Numbered from the stretch's first letter, positions 48,186 to 60,466 are shown. The stretch: 64,000 bases of DNA from Ziziphus jujuba (GCF_031755915.1 NC_083384.1:26206001-26270000); one strand, 5' to 3'. Numbers and translations: made by a program. The notes: a model not told the origin generated them from the sequence alone.

Positions 48186-50832
48186 GTGCAATGAGACTCT
48201 CATCTAGGATTGCTAGATTTTATTAAAATCTAGGAATTTAATCCTAATCATTGGTTTACATAAATGATTTAAACAACACACATACCCACATACCCACATA
48301 CCCTTATCTCTCACTTCATTCTTTGCTTTCACTTCACCCCCCAACAACATCAATTGACCTACAACTTCTTTTTGTCTTTCTGATTTTACAGATCATTCTT
48401 TCCCTCTTACTTTCTTAATCTAAAAACTTCACGGTTACTATAGAAAAAACTTGCCAAGCTAATTTGATGGATCCAAAGTCCAAAAAAAGGTAAAAAATTT
48501 CTTCATTTCGAAACCCAAACAATGACAAAGTCAAATGAACATAAATATCTTTATAGAGTCGGTTTTTATATGCCGGCAAAATTTTTATGAATCAAGACAC
48601 TGAATTGTAAAGTGTTTGTCTCAATCAGTACCAAAATATGAAGATCAAATTCCATTTAAGCATGGTGACTTAGAGACTATGTATATGTATCTAGGTGGGT
48701 ACGCACATAATGTTTCACATTATCTTTTTTTTTTTTTTCTTTCCATTAATCTTTATATTTTACCGGCTTTTATGCTCTAGGTATTTTGAGTTTGTTTTAA
48801 TATGATTTTTACCAAATTTCTAAAAGTCAAAATACCTAATTTGATCAATTCATGGTTGTTGTTTGAACAAGATCTTTATCTTGTTAGAACAACGTTTACC
48901 ACATGTCCTTTCCTAAATGGTGGATCTATATTATTTGAACAACATACTAGCATGTATCATTCATTCAGTGGTGGGTTTAAATTGTTTGGACAAGGTGTAT
49001 ATGTTGATCAGACAATGTCCTACCACATGTCATATATTTAATGGTGAGTCTATGTTATTTGGACAAGGTTTATATGTTATTCAGATAATGTCTTGCCACG
49101 TGTCTTTTTTTAGTTGGATTTTAACATTTAGAGTAACCCTTTCTATTGTTCGAACGAAGTCCTCGATTTCATTAAAACCCTATCTTTTTTTGGATTTGTT
49201 TTAGAGAGAAAATTTAATAGAAAGTTCTAGATTTCCAAATATAGATATTTTATCATCAATGGAGATTTATTAAGCTTGAGTGATTTTGGACCATATATTA
49301 CATCATTAGATCACCCGTTAGCTTTCATGGATTGATTCTCATTATGTTTTTTCAATTTTTACTTTGTATTTTACTGTGAGTCTCTCATATATGTATTTCT
49401 TCATTTAAAGATAGACTCTTAGGCTTTACACTTTATTAGACATCTTAAAAACAATTTCACTTTCCCTTATGACGAAGACCATTGCAACGATTTTAGTGTG
49501 CCCCGATGAGGAAGGCCATTATGGCAGTGTGGTGTAGTAGAATCACTTAAGAGGGAGACCTTGAAAATAGAACCATAGGTGGAGTTCTTGTAATGAATAG
49601 AATTTGTGGTGGTCTGAGTTTTAGGCCATTACATCCTGGTTTAGGAGGTCAAATCACCTTATAATCATAGTGGTTAGGAATGTTGGTACCATTTCCTACA
49701 CTTTAAGATAGGACCATAATTTTATTGATTTTCTTTTACCTACTAGATTTAGATCAGAAGTGGTGACTGACATCCATGGTTTTTTCCATTTAGGATGTTC
49801 ATATAAAATCTTGGGTGCAATATTTTAATTTCTTATCATTTATTTTTCTACATTTATTACTTTTATTATGGGGAGGACTAAATCCTTGATGTGGGTTGTA
49901 TATATATATTGTGCATGCTTTTTTATTTATTTATTATATATATATATATATATATATTCCTCTTTGTGGTAAAAACTAAGTTCTCAATGTGTGCTGGATA
50001 TTATATTATTGTGTGTGATGCAAAAATTATAGTTTGAGGGCTTGGAGATGATATAAAGTAAGTCTAGCAATTGAAATTCCTATTGGCAATCAGTATCGAT
50101 ACTAAAGAAAATATGTAATTAGGCAATGAACTATTCAGTCCCCTTCTTTTACATTAATTTTGCACTTTCAATCTATCTTATCCATTTAATAAATGATAGC
50201 ATATATTAAGAACCCTAATTCCTCACTAATAATTACAACTAGGTTATGATCATGAAGAAATTAATTATAAAATTTGATTTCCATTTATTAGAGAGATTTT
50301 ATTTTTATGAATTATGATCAATTTTTTATTCCTCTTGTTGATGTTTTAACCCTTTAGAAACTATCTAATCCAAACCATATATCTTCCTTTTAGAAGGTAG
50401 AATTAGAATAAGCAAGGAAATTGAAAATTGCCAAAAATTGTAGTCCAAATGTCCACTAATTGACCTATGCCACCAACATCACCCAAAGTTGCTTACGAGA
50501 AAAGAGAGAGAACAAAAAAATGCATTGATGAGGGAAGAAAAATGATGATGCCTTTGCTCTTATCTGGCTTGAATAACATTTTTGGCGTAAATAGACTTAA
50601 GGTTTTCTAGTGAAGTCATGGTAGATTGCTCCATTTACAACTATGAGGATAAAGAAAGGCCTTTTTTGTTTACATTTCATAGAGGAGGGTATGAGATGGA
50701 GTGAGAGACAAAGGAAAATAAAAGGTCACTCGATCTTTTAAAACCTAGATTTAATCTTAACTCTTGCCAATGCTTAGGATTAAATTCATGGATTTTAATA
50801 CAATCCAAGAATCCAATATTGGAGTTTCACTG
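48186..50832. mobile_element. Long-TIR DNA transposon, probably Mutator-like (non-autonomous)
   Basis: The left end (about 48186-48350) and the reverse complement of the right end (about 50680-50832) align over roughly 150 bases. Shared blocks are CAATGAGACTC / CAGTGAAACTC, ATTTTATTAAAATCTAGG / GTATTAAAATCCATG, AATTTAATCCTAA and TCATTGG / GCATTGG, then TCACTTCATTC / TCACTCCATCT. The nine bases TATATGTGT lie just outside both ends (48177-48185 and 50833-50841), the target-duplication length of Mutator elements, though they sit in a TG-rich context. No transposase is readable inside. An open frame beginning MDPKSKKR at 48467 stops being credible after a GTAAAA donor-like site. Confidence 0.6.
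48860..49110 (+). repeat. Imperfect tandem repeat of 70-75 bases inside the long-TIR element
   Basis: About three and a half units share TTTGGACAAGGTTTATATG, CAGATAATGTC, CCACATGTC and AATGGTGGGTCTA. The open frames crossing 48802-49204 are generated by this repetition. Confidence 0.7.
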
Positions 50833-50975
50833 TATATGTGTGTATGTACATATTTATTATTTAACTTGACTAACTACTTTTAAGCACATATAAGTAAAAG
50901 TTTCACTGTATATGTGTCTATGTACATATTTATTATTTAACTTGACTAACTACTTTTAAGCACATATAAGTAAAG
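50824..50975. repeat. 76-base tandem duplication at the transposon border
   Basis: Copies at 50824-50899 and 50900-50975 differ at only one or two bases. Each begins with GTTTCACTG, the last nine bases of the long-TIR element, followed by flanking DNA (TATATGTGTGTATG...). The junction of element and target was therefore duplicated after insertion. Confidence 0.9.
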
Positions 50976-51839
50976 CATATTTACATAATCATCAATTACA
51001 ATTTCATAGAATTTGTTTTCGTAAGGAAACCTAAACTATATTTCCTTGTTAAATAATAAAAAAGATAATCCCTCAAAAATTATATGCCTAAGCATTGATC
51101 AATGAGTATAGCAACTTTACTATCCTCTTGTTTTGTCCATTTATGATTGAGGCCCTCTATTTTTTTTTTCCTTCCAATTTACCTTTTCGTTTGTTTTAAA
51201 ATTTATTGCAATCAAAGATCAAATCTCAAATACCTCATAAAACTCTAAAATAAATCTTCATGGTGGAGAACATGGAGAGCTTTAATTTTTTGTGACACCA
51301 ACCATGAAATAAAATGAGTCAGTGGAATCAAAATATAAAACTAAGTCAATTGATAATCTAAATTCCAAAACTAATTTCAAATAAAGTTGATTACATTATT
51401 ATTGTTGGAAAACTTACCAATATGCTCTATTGTTAATGCTTGGTTAGAAATTTAGAACGTTGTCCAACGTTGCAATAAATTGGAAAGTAGAGGATATTAA
51501 TTGAACAATATTGGAAATAGATAGTATTATTTATTTAAAATGGTTATATTGAAGAGAGATAGCCACAAAAGGATCCCAACTAGGTTAGTATCCCATAGAG
51601 AACAATCAAACAACAAATAAAATATATTAATAATAAAATAAAAAATGTCTTACAATAAATGATGGGAAACAAAAGAGACAAAAGGCAAAACCTAAAAACA
51701 ATTAATCAAAACCTTCAAAATAAAACCCTTTAGGGAAAAACTTTCCAAGGAAAAAGGGTAGCGTTGTACAAAAAACCTAAAATAAAAGATAATGTTGCAA
51801 CCCACAAATTCTAAACAAATCTAAAACATTTATTCCTTT
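50976..51839. other. Intergenic and LINE 3' flank, no gene
   Basis: AT-rich with no reading frame. The segment 51600-51840, read on the minus strand, is T-rich with ATTGTAAGACA-like phrases and probably holds the decayed 3' end of the LINE relic that starts at 51840. Confidence 0.4.
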
Positions 51840-52177
51840 AAAGATCATCCTTATAAGATTGGGTACAATCTTGTGGAAGGTGAAATATCCAAGTGTCACA
51901 AAGATTAGAAGTAACCATTTTGCATAAAAAATCTATAATCATGTTTCCTTTGTAAAAGATGTGAAAAATTTAAAAGAAATAGTTTTGATGAAGTTCAAAA
52001 AATTAGCCTAATAGGCACATAAATGCCATGAGATAGAGAGTGAGAAAGCAAAAGATTAACCACATATTGTGAGTCATTCTCCAACCCAATAAACTTCCAA
52101 CCAAAAATTTCACATATTTTAAAATTTTAATCTTGCTAGCAATTTCACTTCAAAACCAAAAGCCAAATCAATATAAG
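51840..52177 (-). pseudogene. LINE relic, RNase H C-terminal half
   Basis: Minus-strand reading (with stops and frame shifts) gives LARLKF, then FSLSISWHLCAY, NFLNFIKTISFKFF and YFTFHKIVPNL. These match the last part of a LINE RNase H domain (typical: ...PWxLRNRWxN, ...FREGNxVAD). The TRIM separates it from the first half at 52546-53095. It is much more decayed than the LINE at 35177. Confidence 0.6.
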
Positions 52178-52540
52178 TGTGAAGTTCCACATTGGTTGGA
52201 AATAGCAACGAAGCATGGCTTATAAACATGTGGATAACTTTCCCTTGTAGATGCGTTTTGACGAAACTGTGTGGGCTGGACCCAAAAAGGACAATATCCA
52301 TATGCAGGTGGTCTAGGTTGTTACAGTTGGTATAAGAGCCAGTACCCAGATCGGTGTGCCAGCGAAGATGCTGGGCCCCAAGGGCAGAGGATTGTGAAGT
52401 CCCACATCGGTTGAAAAGGAGAATGAAGCATGGCTTATAAGCGTGTGGATACCTTTTCCTTGTGGACGTGTTTTGACAAAACCGTGCAGGCTGGACCCAA
52501 AACGGACAATATCTACATGCGGGTGATCTAGGCTCTTACA
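52178..52540 (+). mobile_element. Complete TRIM retrotransposon, 363 bp, with 5-bp target duplication
   Basis: Two 148-base LTRs (52178-52325 and 52393-52540) both begin TGTGAAGT and end TTACA, sharing AGCATGGCTTATAA, TGGACCCAAAA and GGACAATATC. After LTR 1 comes TGGTATAAGAGCC (52328-52340), one base off the initiator-methionine tRNA primer site TGGTATCAGAGCC. Before LTR 2 is the purine-rich AAGGGCAGAGGATT, a possible polypurine tract. ATAAG flanks both sides (52173-52177 and 52541-52545). There is no room for protein; this is the definition of a terminal-repeat retrotransposon in miniature. LTR divergence of about 15% by eye makes it fairly old. Confidence 0.93.
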
Positions 52541-52545
52541 ATAAG

Positions 52546-53095
52546 ACCAAAATCTCTTTTGATAAAACAATGAGAAGTTCTAAAAACTCCTTTAGCACCT
52601 GTAATACCAAGGTTCCCTAAAGCAGCACAATTTGTATTAATCTTGATCCACCTTAGCCGAAAGGTCTTCCAAGATACAGGAATAACCTAGGTGCAAGCTT
52701 TAGGGGGAATTCCATGAACCCCTTTTAGAATATATAAATAAAAAATCAAATGGTCCATATTACAATATTGTATGGTATTTGACAATCCAATAGCACAGCT
52801 TTCCAAAGAAATTCAAGAATTCTCAAATATGATTTTATTATGACCTTTCCAAATCACACTAAACTTGACCATAAGTGTAGCAATTAACAAATTTTCATTC
52901 GAGAACTAATATGAGCATGCACACATCCTAGAAATAATTGAATATCTAAAATTGTAAATTCCATTGAGAATTTGAAAATCAAACCAATGTTCACCTAGAT
53001 AGCCCAAGCACACGAACAATGAAAAAATAAATGAAGAGCATCCTCTGAAGCCCCGTCACATAAAGAACAACAAGAACAAGAATTAGCTTCCTTGA
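52546..53095 (-). pseudogene. LINE relic, zf-RVT and start of RNase H
   Basis: The minus strand shows a CSLCDGASEDALHLFFHC zinc-finger-like block near 53090-52970 (typical C-x2-C ... H-x4-HC). Near 52680-52560 comes LRWIKINTNCAALGNLGITG then AKGVFRTS, the opening of LINE RNase H (WIKxNTDGA...GNPGxAGxGGVxRD) with the catalytic Asp changed to Asn. Removal of the TRIM joins it to 51840-52177. Confidence 0.75.
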
Positions 53096-53386
53096 CCAAT
53101 AAAATAAACAATATTAATTAAAAGAAAAAAAATTCATAGCATGTAATTGAAATTATAAAAGAACATAGAAGTGTTTTTTTTTTAAAAAAAAAAAAAGAAG
53201 AAGAAAAAAAGTTAGTTAAGTATAAATTAATAGAAAAGTGTTATTTATGACCATTTGGAGTACCGATAAGAGCCATATATTATGTGGCAATTTCATTGGA
53301 TGCATTAAAAGAGTTCAATTTTTCATTTCCTATAAAATAATCAACATATAGTTAAATACACCGAATCAGTACTTGCTATTTCAACA

Positions 53387-55012
53387 TGTGTATAAATAAT
53401 GATCCGTAAATGTGTAAAATATCATAGTTGATATGTTGTAATATTTTATTTGAACTATCTTTGATTTATTACCTTATAAAATCTTTATATTTTTGTAAAT
53501 ACTAGTTAACACAAATTAGATTTTATCAGAGTTTGCACCTTATAATTTCTTCGATTATATGGTATTTAAGCAACAAATGGTATAACAAGCAACACAAAGA
53601 AACCCTAATTTTCTTTTCTTTTCTTTTCTTTTCTTGTTTTTTTTGGCTGCCTTTCTTTCACAATGGTCGGAGATGATTCTACCGTCAACAACCCTCAATC
53701 TCAGAACATTTCCCCTCTATCCCTCTTGATGATACCTTTATCAACATCAATGTTACTACTTAAACACTTGTGAAACTCATTGCCACTAAGAAGACATTCT
53801 GGCATTGTATAACCTTAAACAGGCCTCCAAGCTTGGTACAATGAACTTCGAACTTCTACTCTATCACTTTTGTTGACTCAAGATCAGATACTTCATTTTT
53901 TATTATTCTCATAATGATATTCTTTTTTTTTGCTATTGGTTTATGTGGATGATCTAATCTTGACTCATTTTTCCATTAAAGATGTTGGTGCTTTTCATTA
54001 TTTTTTTGGAGTGAAGGTTAGTCAAACTCCTTAAGGTCACTTTCTCTCCTAACAAAAGTATGTGCATGAACTTCTTAAAATGCATATATGATGCCAACCT
54101 AGTTTAGATGCCCATTGATGCTTGCACTTTCTTTTAATGATGGATCAAACCTTTCAAGTGCCACTAAATATCGATAGGCAATTGGGAGTCTTTAATGCTT
54201 GTCATTTAGACTTGATATTGCTTTCATTTTCAATAACTTATCTCAGTTTATGCATAAGCTTACCTTCACTTAGTGGAGTTTGTTAAAAGATTTCTTTGAT
54301 ATCTTAAAGGTACAGTGGCATATATAGTGTTCTTCTTTGAAAGTAATCTTTTCTTTCTCTACATGCCTTTGGATTGGATCAGTAGTGCATAAATTGTATG
54401 TCTTGGGTGCAATCCTATTTCATGGAGTTCTAGGAAGAAATGGTCTATTGCAAGATCTTCTACGAAGGCTAAATAGAGATTTGTAGCATCTACTATTGCT
54501 GAATTATATTAGGTGTACTCTTTCTTTTTCGAACTTGGATAGTTTGTACATGGCATCCTTCTATTTGTTGTCATAATATTGGTGTAACTTATCATTTATA
54601 TTCCAACAGGTGTTTTGTTCTCGGTTGAAACATATTGCCATTGATTTTCCTTTTATTTGAGATCAAGTTATGATTTGTTCATTTGGTGTATTTCATATTG
54701 CTTTTGTTGATTAGCTTGCTAACTTGCTCACCAAACCTTTATATCGGTCTTTTCTTCATATCTTTGTGATTCAAGATTGGAGTCTTTGATGGATCATCCA
54801 TCTTGCAAAGCCATATAAAGAATAAATATGCAAAATGTGCTAAATATCATAACTGATATGTTTTAATCTCTTATTTGAATAATCTTTGATAATTACCTTA
54901 TAAACATCTTTGTATCTTTATAAATATTAGTTGACATCAATGAGAATTTATCAGAGTTTGGACCATATTGTTTCTTCTATTGTAATAGATTTTATTGATA
55001 TTTATCATCACA
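53387..55012 (+). mobile_element. Degenerate Ty1/copia LTR retrotransposon, internally deleted
   Basis: LTR-like copies of about 190-200 bases lie at about 53387-53575 and 54811-55012. They share AAATATCATA.CTGATATG, ACCTTATAAA, TTTGTA and TTTATCAGAGTTTG. Two bases after the first is TGGTATAACAAGC, a diverged methionine-tRNA primer site. A possible gag start lies at 53663 (MVGDDSTVNNPQSQ). From about 53815 the RT and RNase H parts of pol can be followed through many stops and frame changes: KLGTMNFEL, LVYVDDLILT, FFGVKVSQTP, RLDIAFIFNNLSQFMHK, and an RNase H tail ending in an LTKPLYRSFF-like phrase. Most of gag, protease and integrase is gone. LTR limits are approximate. Confidence 0.75.
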
Positions 55013-58000
55013 CTAATGATAAGGTAAAGTCTATAATGTTCATTGTTTTCCGAAAATAAATTCAAATCCCCTCCACCAAAATTGGGAAAAAAAAAAAAAA
55101 CTTGATTAATAAGTTATATATTTTTCTTTTATGTAATTAATTATACACTCGATTAAAGTGCATATATGAGAATGAGATTATGAGGCAGACCCATCCACAA
55201 TAATGTGTATATATATATATATATATTGCTAATTGGTGTTACCTAATGGTGACATCTAAAAAAATTTAAAATCTTTCACATATTTTAAAGTTATTTAACA
55301 ATCCAAGAGAGTGAATGATCCTATCTAACAGTGGAATAAGTTGGTGAAAGCCCTAAATATCAAATCAATGGCAGTGCATCTGGAAATATGCTCATAATTG
55401 AGTGGTCCATTTTTGTTATGGGTTTGCATATTCAGTACTCTTGAAATCTATTTAATATATTTGTATTTTGTCAGTGCAGCTTTACCAGTTTTTATAGTAA
55501 TGTAGAGTTTCAGAGTGAGCACTCAATAAATTTATGCCAGAGCCCCCCAAATTGCTGCATGCTGTGACTTGCCCCAGCAGTGCAAGGATATTTGAGAAAT
55601 TGTATTTTTTTTTTTTTTGGCCAAACCAACTGCATTAAAATTACAAAGCTGGATATTTGTGAAAATAGTTAATTGGGCTATTATAATTGAAAAATATTAA
55701 TTAATTGATAGATCATACGACTTTTTATTTTTTTATTTTTTTTATACCATGTTAAATGGGGAAGAGAGATGTATATTTGCAAGAATGATATAATAAGTAA
55801 TTTATGAAAAACAAAATATAAAAGACATTCATTTACAATCGCTAGAATATAAAAATTATATAGATTTAATAACTACAGATGCTGCCTTTTCTTTCTATAA
55901 ATCCATTATTATATCATCTATATATATATATATATATAAGACTTAAACAACAATGACTATTGTTACTTGCACTATCACAAAAAAACATTGACAGCATTTA
56001 TAAAATTATGAATTGAGATATCACTAATGAATAATTAGATTTATTTGTTTTTTAAGGATAGCTCAATAACCACCGATGATAAATCTCTAGATTTTGGATT
56101 AAAGGTTTGGTGATGTAATCTTCCTTTCTCAATTTAAAAAAAAAAAAAAAAATCCTTTCAATTGAGTCTTAAAAATATTTTCTCTTTCTCTAATTTAATT
56201 TATGCTTTAAAAAAGTTAATATGTATTTTTCTTTTTGCAACTTAATAAAAAAAAAATTATGCCTACAAAATGGAAATCAAATTATATATATGAGACGAAT
56301 TAATTAACCAATACAATTTACAGTTTACATGATCCAATATTAAGTATGTCTTTGAAAGCAGTATACTATACATTCGTTTTATTAAGTATGTTAGTCCACT
56401 TTTCATCCCCCAAAAAAAAAAAAAAAAAAAAAGAAAAAAAGTTAGTCCGGTACTGGGACCGACTTAAAAAAATCAAACAAAAGGTTTGTCCAGTAGTGGG
56501 ACCGACAAAAATTAGAGGCGAACTTTTAGCCAAATGTTACTCATAAAGTTGAGGCGTCATCGTCATCGTGCCCACCGAGTGGAGTTTCTTTTTTTTTTTT
56601 GGCTACATGCATCTAATTAAACTCAAAAACAACTATTAAACATTATTTGCTATTTGGTTTAATTCCAAAAGAAAATAGAAAATATATGCCGTTCAAATTA
56701 AATTTTTAATATCAATATTTTTATTTTTAATTATTAAATTATATTAATTAATTATTGAATTCCAATAAGATTTTTTTTTAAAAAAATTATCCTAATGTGA
56801 GTATGTAAAATAATAGATATATATTGTTGGAAGATATATATTCATCTAACCTAAGATAATTTTTTCCTTAAAAAAAAAAAAAAAAAACTTAAATTTTTCT
56901 TCAATAATAATAAATAACTTTTGAGTTTTACATATGATAAATGTATCTGGTCCTCTAGTGTAACCGTTAGTTGACCCAAAAGGTCTATGAAGCATCTAAT
57001 TATTTCTACACATCTACACCATAGAATAGAAGGGATGTCACACGTACAGTAAACGGATTTTCCACCTTAATTTGCACACATCAAAATTAAACACAAAGTC
57101 AGATGTGGAGGTGCTGAAAATTAGAAACTGTAGGTCCTATGTTGAATTCTATTACCCTAATAAATGAGTTCATATATGCTCTCTGCATGTTCTCTCTCTC
57201 CTATATCTATCGAAATAGTCCACACGTTAATTAGAAATTTGTTTGCATGGATGTCAAAGTCCGTCACACTCAAAACACATTTTTGTTTATCAAGTTTATC
57301 TTCACAAGATAAACTTTCAAACACCATAACACTATAATAACACAATAATGCTGTATTTTTCAATTTTTTTTATAAAAAAATATATAATTTTTTCTCCCTG
57401 AAAATTAATATTATGTTCTACAAATATTACATTTATATAGTATATTTGGATTATTTATAATATTTGCATAAATTATATATTTCTATGTTAAAAAAAAATA
57501 TTTTAAATTTTATTTTTTATTTTTTTTGGTGGATGAATGGGGAATTCTTGCCTTGCCTCGTTTCCCTATTGAGGAATCCCCATCCTATAGGGATAGAACA
57601 TACAAATCTAAATAGAGTCAAGATCAGGGAAGGTTACCCCTGTCCTGCCAAACCCTGTTGTTATTTCTAGACTTGAAGATCAATTAGTGGTTCATTTGAA
57701 TTAATATATAAGGTTTATTTTGCCATTTTGGGATTTTGGTATTTTAATGCTCATTAGTAACAATACTTTATTAAATCTCATGAGATTATACATTCTAATA
57801 ATGATTGGTTATATAGTCTAAATCTTTTAACTCGGTTTGAATGTTATCTAAATTGAATATATAATTCCAAAAAGACTAAATTCTTTGAACGTAACACAAA
57901 ATTTTTTATTAAGTTAGTTTGACATCCATGGAACTTTTTGTAGTGATATGTGTTAGTCGTCGAACGTGTTTACGGACTGCAATAATTACAAAATTGTATC

Positions 58001-58320
58001 ATAATTTTGTCTGTTTGTATCATTTTATATTTTTTCAAGAAGACCACATTCTTTTTTGGCCAACAAGGAAGAGGAACACATTTATACTAATAAAAAATAT
58101 GCTTGTATTTACCATTAAAAACAATTTCATGATTTCTTCTCTTTTTCTAAAAACCCCTATACGTCCAATACAATACAACGCAAATTTGAATATCTCCAAT
58201 CCAAAGAAAATTTGAACATCTTAAGAATGGGAAACAATCACAAATCTTAATAAAAAAAAAAAAAAAAACAAGTGAAATTATTAAGTCACACTAATCCTAG
58301 TTATTCTTACTATCATGTAC
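55013..58320. other. Intergenic, AT-rich, no gene seen
   Basis: Contents: SINE-like scraps near 55013-55097 (TTCAAATCCCCTCC before an A run) and 56054-56153 (GATAGCTCAATAACC up to a run of A), a phrase TAGTCCGGTACTGGGACCGA that recurs in altered form 50 bases later (56443 and 56489), and a less AT-rich patch at 57530-57660 with GGGATAG/ATCCCC phrases typical of LTR scraps. None of it forms a supportable gene. Confidence 0.45.
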
Positions 58321-58326
58321 AACAAA

Positions 58327-59034
58327 TCAAAAGGAATAACTCCAAAGTGAAACTTCTTCAGCATTTGCATCATCATCCCAATTGATTAAATCATTAGTCA
58401 AATAATGAGGTGGTGAAAGTAGAAGACCTTCTGCCATATCCGTAATCAACCTTGGCATATCAAAAACAGTCTCTTCATCCATATAAAACGTTTTCTCTTT
58501 CGTCTCCATTTCCTTCGTGGTTGTTGACTCTTCTTCTGCAGTAGTGCACTCACCACAAGCACCACCGAACTCCTTCGGCCGGAACTCTTCGGCGGCCTCG
58601 TTGGCTGCCTTCCTTATCTCCTTAGCATCCTTCGAAGCCGGAACCGGTAACCTCCATGCAGAGTCCGCGAAGTTCAGACAAGCCGATTTCCCTCTGAATG
58701 CCAAAGCAGCTACATCATGTGCTCTAGCAGCCATGTCAGCAGTCGGATAAGTCCCTAACCATATCCTCGTCTTCTTGTTTGGTTCCCGGAGTTCACAAAC
58801 CCACTTGTTGTTGTTCCTCCGACGAACTCCTCGATAAACCGGATGCCTAGTCTCCTTAAAAACCCTCCTTCCGGCTCTCTTCTTGGGCATATTCGAAGCC
58901 AATATAACTTCTTCATCTGAATGAGAAGCTCGACCTCCGGCAGTCGTTCCGGCGTCCGACATCGATGATGTCTCCGGGGCGTCATTCGCGGAGTAGAACG
59001 GGTACGGGTCCGAAAAATGGGTAAGAAGTTCCAT
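58327..59034 (-). CDS. DREB1: CBF/DREB1-type AP2/ERF transcription factor, intronless
   Basis: One open frame of 235 residues with no intron, as in the CBF/DREB1 group. An AP2 domain spans about residues 68-125 ([20 protein letters not shown] to [17 protein letters not shown]). It is flanked by the two group signatures: [16 protein letters not shown] before it and DSAWR after it. The C-terminal half is acidic and ends LWSYSF, the CBF-type LWSY ending. Val and Glu of WVCELREP are the residues tied to DRE/CRT (CCGAC) binding in DREBs. Family role: nuclear activator of cold and dehydration responses. The first signature departs from the textbook PKK/RPAGRxKFxETRHP, as in some DREB1 members of woody plants. 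Subgroup number is not assigned. Confidence 0.95.
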   Translation of the reverse strand: MELLTHFSDPYPFYSANDAPETSSMSDAGTTAGGRASHSDEEVILASNMPKKRAGRRVFKETRHPVYRGVRRRNNNKWVCELREPNKKTRIWLGTYPTADMAARAHDVAALAFRGKSACLNFADSAWRLPVPASKDAKEIRKAANEAAEEFRPKEFGGACGECTTAEEESTTTKEMETKEKTFYMDEETVFDMPRLITDMAEGLLLSPPHYLTNDLINWDDDANAEEVSLWSYSF

Positions 59035-59420
59035 TATTTCACTTTTTTTTTTTCAGAAAATGATTAGAACAGAAAATAGAAGATTTTCTAAATGGAGTAA
59101 GTGTTTTGAAAGGATTAGAGATTTAGTTCCAGAAATGGGATTTTGTTTTAAAAAAATTGGGAAGTGAAGTGAGAGTGTTTATATAGTTTTAGAGAGCGTT
59201 GGATACGTGGGACACGTGGGGTGCGAATTGGACACGGAATGGCAGCCTGTCATGGTTCACACAAGGAGTCCAACCTGAGTGTTTCCTTTTTGTCAGTTAA
59301 TTTTGAGTTTGACTTGGTAAGAGTAAGCTATGTTTCCCTTGTTTTATTTATTTCTTCTTTGAGTGAACTTAGTGTATACCACGTGTCCTTTGCTGCTGAC
59401 GTCGCTTTTTTTTTTTTTGG
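59035..59420 (-). promoter_or_regulatory. DREB1 promoter: TATA box and clustered ACGT boxes
   Basis: On the minus strand an ACTATATAAAC box lies at about 59177-59187, roughly 145 bases before the start codon. Just upstream are a TACGTGG/CCACGTA motif (59203-59209) and a CACGTG G-box within CCCACGTGTC (59211-59220), an ABRE-type site. Farther up are a second CACGTGTCC box (59380-59388, seen on the plus strand) and TGACGTCG at 59396-59403. ABRE/G-box density fits a stress-induced gene; CACGTG is also a possible bHLH (ICE1-type CANNTG) site. Binding is inferred. Confidence 0.6.
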
Positions 59421-60414
59421 ATTATAGCTGCTGATGTTGCTTAACTGGTGACTATGTTTTAGTACTTATGTCCTTGCTGGAAACATTAAAAAGATATTAA
59501 TAATAATATGCCACGTTTTCTTTCTTTTTTTCGTAGAATTTTATGATGTGTGCCTGCCAGCTCAGCAGCCTCAGCTACTGTTAATTAAATTTCCTTTTTT
59601 TTTTTTTTTGGATTTTGCATATCTTTTAATTTGATATTTTAAAAGCAGTATATAATTGAGTTTTAGGATTATGAAAAAAATAAAAATAAAAATGAAACTG
59701 ATTGCTGTCTTTCGCATGAATCTTTTTTATTTCATTTTTAATTCTTTTTCAATGATTTTTTTTTATTTGTGAACGTCATGAGGTCGGTAAAGAAGTGCTT
59801 TTTCGGCGCCGTAACATCTTTGATGCCGTCTGTTTTTGTGTCTTCTTTTTATTTATTTATTTATTTTAGTAATTGATTTTTTTTTTTCAATTTTGTGTTT
59901 AATAAAATAAGCGTGTTAATATACTCAAAAAACAAATGTAAGTGTGTTTCTATGTGCTAAAAAAATTTGAACAGATTTTTGAAAAACAATTATAAATAGT
60001 TTAAACAGTTTATAAACATGATTGCAGTTCATTTAAATCTATTTAAATGGTAAAAAATAATGATATAGTGGTAAATTAAATCTTTTTAGTGGTTAGGATA
60101 ATCTGTTAATTCTCTAAAATTAGAACCGGCTCCTTTAAAGGTCTTTTTCTTTTTCTTTTTCTTTTTTTTAAAGAAATTATATTCAGATACTCCATTAAAT
60201 TTTATATAAAAAGATAAAAATTCTGAAAATTTTACCAAAATATTTATAAAGTAATGAAAAATTATTATTTTATTGATTAAAATATTAATATAATAAAATT
60301 AAGAATAAATAAGTAAACTTTTAGATAAATAACTTTAATTAAAAATAAAACAGTACATGATATCATCTTATATCATTTAGTAAACATCTTTTTGATACCC
60401 TTAACTAGTAGTTA

Positions 60415-60466
<52 letters not shown>

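Noticed and set aside
58517..58985. Other frames over the DREB1 gene
   Set aside because: Shadows of the AP2 coding frame.
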